From positions 8,741,493-8,805,492 of the forward strand of contig NC_088872.1 in NCBI RefSeq assembly GCF_032884065.1: DNA of 64,000 nucleotides, in the 5' to 3' direction. The stretch comes from Artemia franciscana (Eukaryota; Arthropoda; Branchiopoda; Anostraca; Artemiidae). Positions 60,407 through 64,000 of this stretch are shown here, in pieces. A program made the translations under genes and the position numbers. The notes under the pieces are model-generated. The model saw only the letters and a list, made by a program, of their open reading frames with translations. It was not told the DNA's origin and made no database searches. The first letter of the stretch is position 1. Each line of letters opens with the position of its first letter.

Positions 60407-61927
60407 TCAAACAGTTCGTGGTAACGAACTGTAGTTAGGAGCGATCCGGCTCAATAGTAACCAAAACTCTAAAAAATTGAATTTTGATATCAATAGCTAC
60501 ATCAAAAGAATCGAATTTTCACGCTGATTCTAAATATATAAGTTTCAATTAATTTAGTCTTTGTCATTAAAAGTTACGAGCCTGAGAAAATTTGCCCTAT
60601 TTTGGAAAAAGGGGGAAACATCCCCTAAAAGTCATAGAATCTTAACGAAAATCACACTATCGCATTCGGCATATCAGAAAACTCTATAGCAAAAATTTCA
60701 AGCTCCTATCTAAAAAAATGTGGAATTTCATATTTTTTGCCAGAAGACAAATCACGGTTGCGTGTTTATTTGTTTGTTTGTTGTTTTTTTTTTTCTTTTC
60801 CCCAGGGGTCATCGTATCGACCAGGTGGTCTTAGAGTGTCGCAAAAGGGCTCATTCTTACGGAAATGAAAAGTTCTAGTGCCCTTTTTAAGTGATAAAAA
60901 AATTGGAGGGCAAATAGGCCCCCTCCCACGCCAATTTTTTTCAAAAGTCAACCGATTAAAATTTTAAGATAGCCATTTTGTTCCGCATAGTCGAAAACCA
61001 TAATAACTATGTCTTTGGGAATGACTTACTCCCCCACAATTCCTGGGGGAGGGGCTGCAAGTTACAAACTTTGACCAGTGTTTACATATAGTAATGGTTA
61101 TTGGGAAGTGTACAGACGTTTTCATGGGGATTTTTTGGTTTGGGGGGTGGGGTTGATGGGAGAGGGCTTTGTGGGAGGATCTTTCCTTTGAGGAATATGT
61201 CATGGGGGATGAAAAATTCAATGAAAAGGGCGCAGGATTTTCTAGCATTACTATAAAAAAAACAATGAAAAAATAAACATGAAAACGTTTTTTCAAATGA
61301 AAGTAAGGAATAGCATTGAAATTTAAAACGAACAGAGATTATTACGCATATGAGGGGTTCTAAAAATAATTTAGCATAAAGAGCGAGGTATTTAGGAGGA
61401 GATAAATTCCTCGCTCTTTATGCTAAAATATTTTTAGTAATTTCAACTGTTTATTCTACGGCCTTTTTGATTCAGGGGTCATTCTTAAAGAATTGGGACA
61501 AAACTTCCGATTTAGTGTAAAGAGCGAGGTATTAACGAGGGTACAAATCCCCTCGTACACATAATAAAAATATAAGAATATAAAAGTTTGTTACGTAAGT
61601 TAATTCTTAAGTTACGTATATTTTTTACTAATAAAAACGTTCGTTGAAAATTAAAAGTTCTAGTAGCCTTTTTAAGTAACTGAAAAATTGGAGGGCAGCT
61701 AGACCTCCTTCCCCACCCCTTATTTCTCAAAATTGTCTGATCAAAACTAAGAGAAAGCCATTTAGCCAAAAAAAATTAATATACTAATTTCATTTCAATA
61801 ATTTATGTGCGGAGATCCAAAATCAAACATGCATTAATTCAAAAACGTTCAGAAATTAAATAAAAAAAACTAGTTTTTTTAACTGAAAGTAAGGAGCGAC
61901 ATTAAAACTTAAAACGAACAGAAATTA
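60407..61927 (+). mobile_element. Family A repeat, nearly full length
   Basis: Begins ATCAAACAGTTCGTGGTAAC directly after (AT)n and is colinear with the copy at 10765 over 1.5 kb, including both CGCTCTTTA hairpin modules. It stops within the final CTGAAAGTAAGGAGCGACAT module at AACAGAAATTAC. Confidence 0.9.
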
Positions 61928-62339
61928 CGAACAGAAAAAAATAAATAATAAAACATTGGAGCCGTATGACCATTATATAGGCAACGTTACAACGTTGCCT
62001 TTGAAGGGGTGGTCGAATAAACTGTTTGAGAGGATCAATTTTATTAAAAATTGAAGATTCTGGTACCATTTTCAAGGGTAAAAGGTGATTGAAAGACTGC
62101 AAACCCCTATCTCACGACTTCTCTGTACCCAAAAGACGCTTAGTATGAATTTTGAGATAGCCATTTTGCTTAGAATTGCCCAAAGATCAAACAATTAAAA
62201 CTCAAGTGTTTACTCCATATAAGGGTTATATGGTTTACTCCATAAGGGTTTCCTTCCTCAATACATCACTCTGTCTGCTTAAGTTTGACTCATTTTCAAA
62301 GTTCTACTTTTAAAATTAATGATAAACTTTAGCGCAAAG
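61928..62339. other. No gene seen; family A-like traces
   Basis: Phrases such as TTTTGAGATAGCCATTTTGC (62149) and CAACGTTGCC self-complementary repeats (61980-62000) suggest old family A-related sequence. Confidence 0.4.
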
Positions 62340-63370
62340 TACCAGAATGACGTATTGAGTATGGGGACAGAAATTTCTCTTTTAATACTGAAGACTGGAA
62401 GACTATAATTGCTGCTTATTTAAGCTTTGCTGTCGGTCTTTGCTTTCATTATTTTTTTTTGTGCAATATTCACAGCGACCAAAAGCTTACATAGGTACTT
62501 TTATAATGGCTTAAATTAATTTGTGGTTTTATAATCATCACACGATATAATGTTGGCTCCATTCGGGCCAAAATTGTTTGAGAAGAGCCCTTAGACTTAG
62601 AATTTTCATTCAAAAGACTCCCCTCCCGATATTTATAACCTCTGGCACGATAAAATTAAATACAAACCCATTCCGCCTCGTAAAAAGACTCGAATCTGCA
62701 GCTATCCTTTTCAGAGAAGAATCAAAAGTTTATGTTTTTATATATGAGTAAATAAAACCAACACTCTAGGGCTCTCAGACATGATGAAACTAGGGAAGAA
62801 TTTTCCAATAGTTCATACTATAATTTAGGATTATTCCTCTTTTTGTATTTTTTTAAATATGTACATTTTTTCATGCTAATAGCTTGTGACAATTAACACC
62901 AAACCTTATCAAATTTAAATATGTTGAACCAGCACAAAATCTATTTATGCTCATTATGAACCTATATGGTTTTCGAACTTCTATATTTTAGGGGTTTCCC
63001 TCTTTACAGACGGTGGAAAATTTTTATTAACAATTTATTAATTATCAATAATGTTATTAATATTTTACTCATTTTACTAATAATATCATTGTAAAATGGA
63101 TAAGGCATCCGTCAAACACCTAAAAAACATAATTGCTAGTGTGATTGCAGACATTTTGCTAGAAGTTTATTTGGGCTTCTATTAAGTAATTAAAAACAAT
63201 TAATAATAACTTAAGAGCGGGAGATAGAATAGATAAAAGAAAATTGTAACATAGTGCCATCTTTCCATGTTTGAATTAGCTGGCTTACAGCTGGATTACC
63301 TAATATATTTGGTAATAATGCAAATAGATTTGGTGACGTGATCACTAAGAAGGGGATAACGATTCTCTTG
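62340..63370. repeat. Family B repeat, copy 2
   Basis: Aligns along its length with 57740-58900 but carries a single copy of the CATGTTTGAATTAGCTGGCT unit that is doubled in copy 1. Ends near GACGTGATCAC. Confidence 0.75.
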
Positions 63371-63542
63371 TATTAAATGATAACTTGGCCAAAGGTCCCT
63401 GCTTGATCCATTCAGGGTTTCTCCAAATGTTCTTTTTTAGGCTCGCTTATTCTAGTTCTGAACTTCGAATTAAAATTTAAGTTTGCTTGTTAAGCTGTTA
63501 ATATTATATTTATACAGTTCCGTTGCTTTGATTTTATTGTAG

Positions 63543-63685
63543 CATTTCTGCCAATGTTAGACAGGGCTGCCCGTAGAGAGAAATTTTTTATTGGGTACTG
63601 TGATAGTACCCAAAACGCCTTAATAAGACAACTTCAATCTACCCATCAAAAGAAGTTTCCAAAAGTTTTATCTCCCAATATGTAA
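63543..63685 (+). CDS. Candidate last coding exon of the small unknown gene
   Basis: Preceded by TTGATTTTATTGTAG, a good acceptor. The frame reads FLPMLDRAARREKFFIGYCD, STQNALIRQLQSTHQKKFPK and ends VLSPNM then TAA (63683-63685). It enters in phase 1, which fits the phase 1 donor at 50545 and gives an 86-residue protein. Intermediate exons are possible. The charged, soluble composition argues for a real exon. The family is unknown. Confidence 0.45.
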
Positions 63686-63737
63686 CTGCTTTGATCATTT
63701 CCGTGAAGACAATAGATTGCAAGAGGGTGAAATATTC

Positions 63738-64000
63738 AGTCAAACACTTCGTGGTAACGAACTGTAAATAAGGAGCGACCCGGCTAAATAGTAACTGAAA
63801 CTATAAGAAACGAAATTTTTATACAAATAACTATATCACAAGAATTGAATTTTCATGCTGATTTAAAAATATATAATCATTAAGTTTTGTCATACCCATC
63901 AAAGATTATGAGCCTGAGAAACTTTTCCTGAAACTCGAAAACAAGGGGGTGAACATCCCATAAAAGCCATAGAATCTGAACGAAAGTCACACCATCAGAT
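63738..64000 (+). mobile_element. Family A repeat, cut by window edge
   Basis: Begins GTCAAACACTTCGTGGTAAC and follows the head to the TCACACCATCAGAT region at the window end. Confidence 0.85.

Overview
The window looks like nuclear DNA of an animal, most likely an arthropod. It is AT-rich, gene-poor and full of transposable-element remains, (AT)n tracts and small tandem repeats. The only clear gene is split by long introns with GT-AG borders. I have an unverified memory of the most abundant repeat here (family A, starting ATCAAACAGTTCGTGG) from brine shrimp (Artemia) DNA, so a crustacean is plausible, but this is not proven from the sequence.

Gene content. One gene can be assembled with confidence. 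It is a CRAL-TRIO (Sec14-like) lipid-transfer protein on the + strand with five coding exons: 13150-13306, 17424-17554, 29018-29254, 37295-37456 and 38974-39156. All junction phases agree and the product is 289 residues. A possible non-coding first exon and promoter lie at about 12780-12932. A second, more speculative + strand gene starts at 50428 behind a cluster of ATTGG boxes and a TATA-like site. Its first exon joins in phase to an exon at 63543-63685, giving an 86-residue protein I do not recognise. A third exon-like stretch lies on the - strand at 23865-24005, inside intron 2 of the CRAL-TRIO gene.

Layout. 1-1.4 kb: tRNA-derived SINE beside a decayed LINE reverse transcriptase. 2.5-9 kb: an unassigned open frame, a terminal-inverted-repeat element, a decayed hAT transposase and a short Merlin/IS1595-like element with its inverted repeats. 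10.8-12.5 kb: the longest family A copy. 13-39 kb: the CRAL-TRIO gene, whose introns hold family A copies, a 434-bp near-perfect palindrome, inverted-repeat elements, LINE pieces, a decayed partial duplicate of exon 3, a block of iterated modules at 30.9-32.8 kb, and a LINE fragment in which a 32-bp minisatellite arose and was then hit by a small TIR element. 39-50 kb: no recognised gene, several repeats. 50-64 kb: the speculative gene, whose 13-kb intron contains a tandem duplication, at least six family A copies and two copies of family B.

Useful internal evidence. A family A copy at 52382-52958 sits in one half of a tandem duplication whose other half is uninterrupted. This acts as an empty site and shows a 7-bp target duplication and the exact ends of the element. 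No rRNA, functional tRNA or CRISPR array was seen. All family assignments come from reading the sequence; no database search was run.
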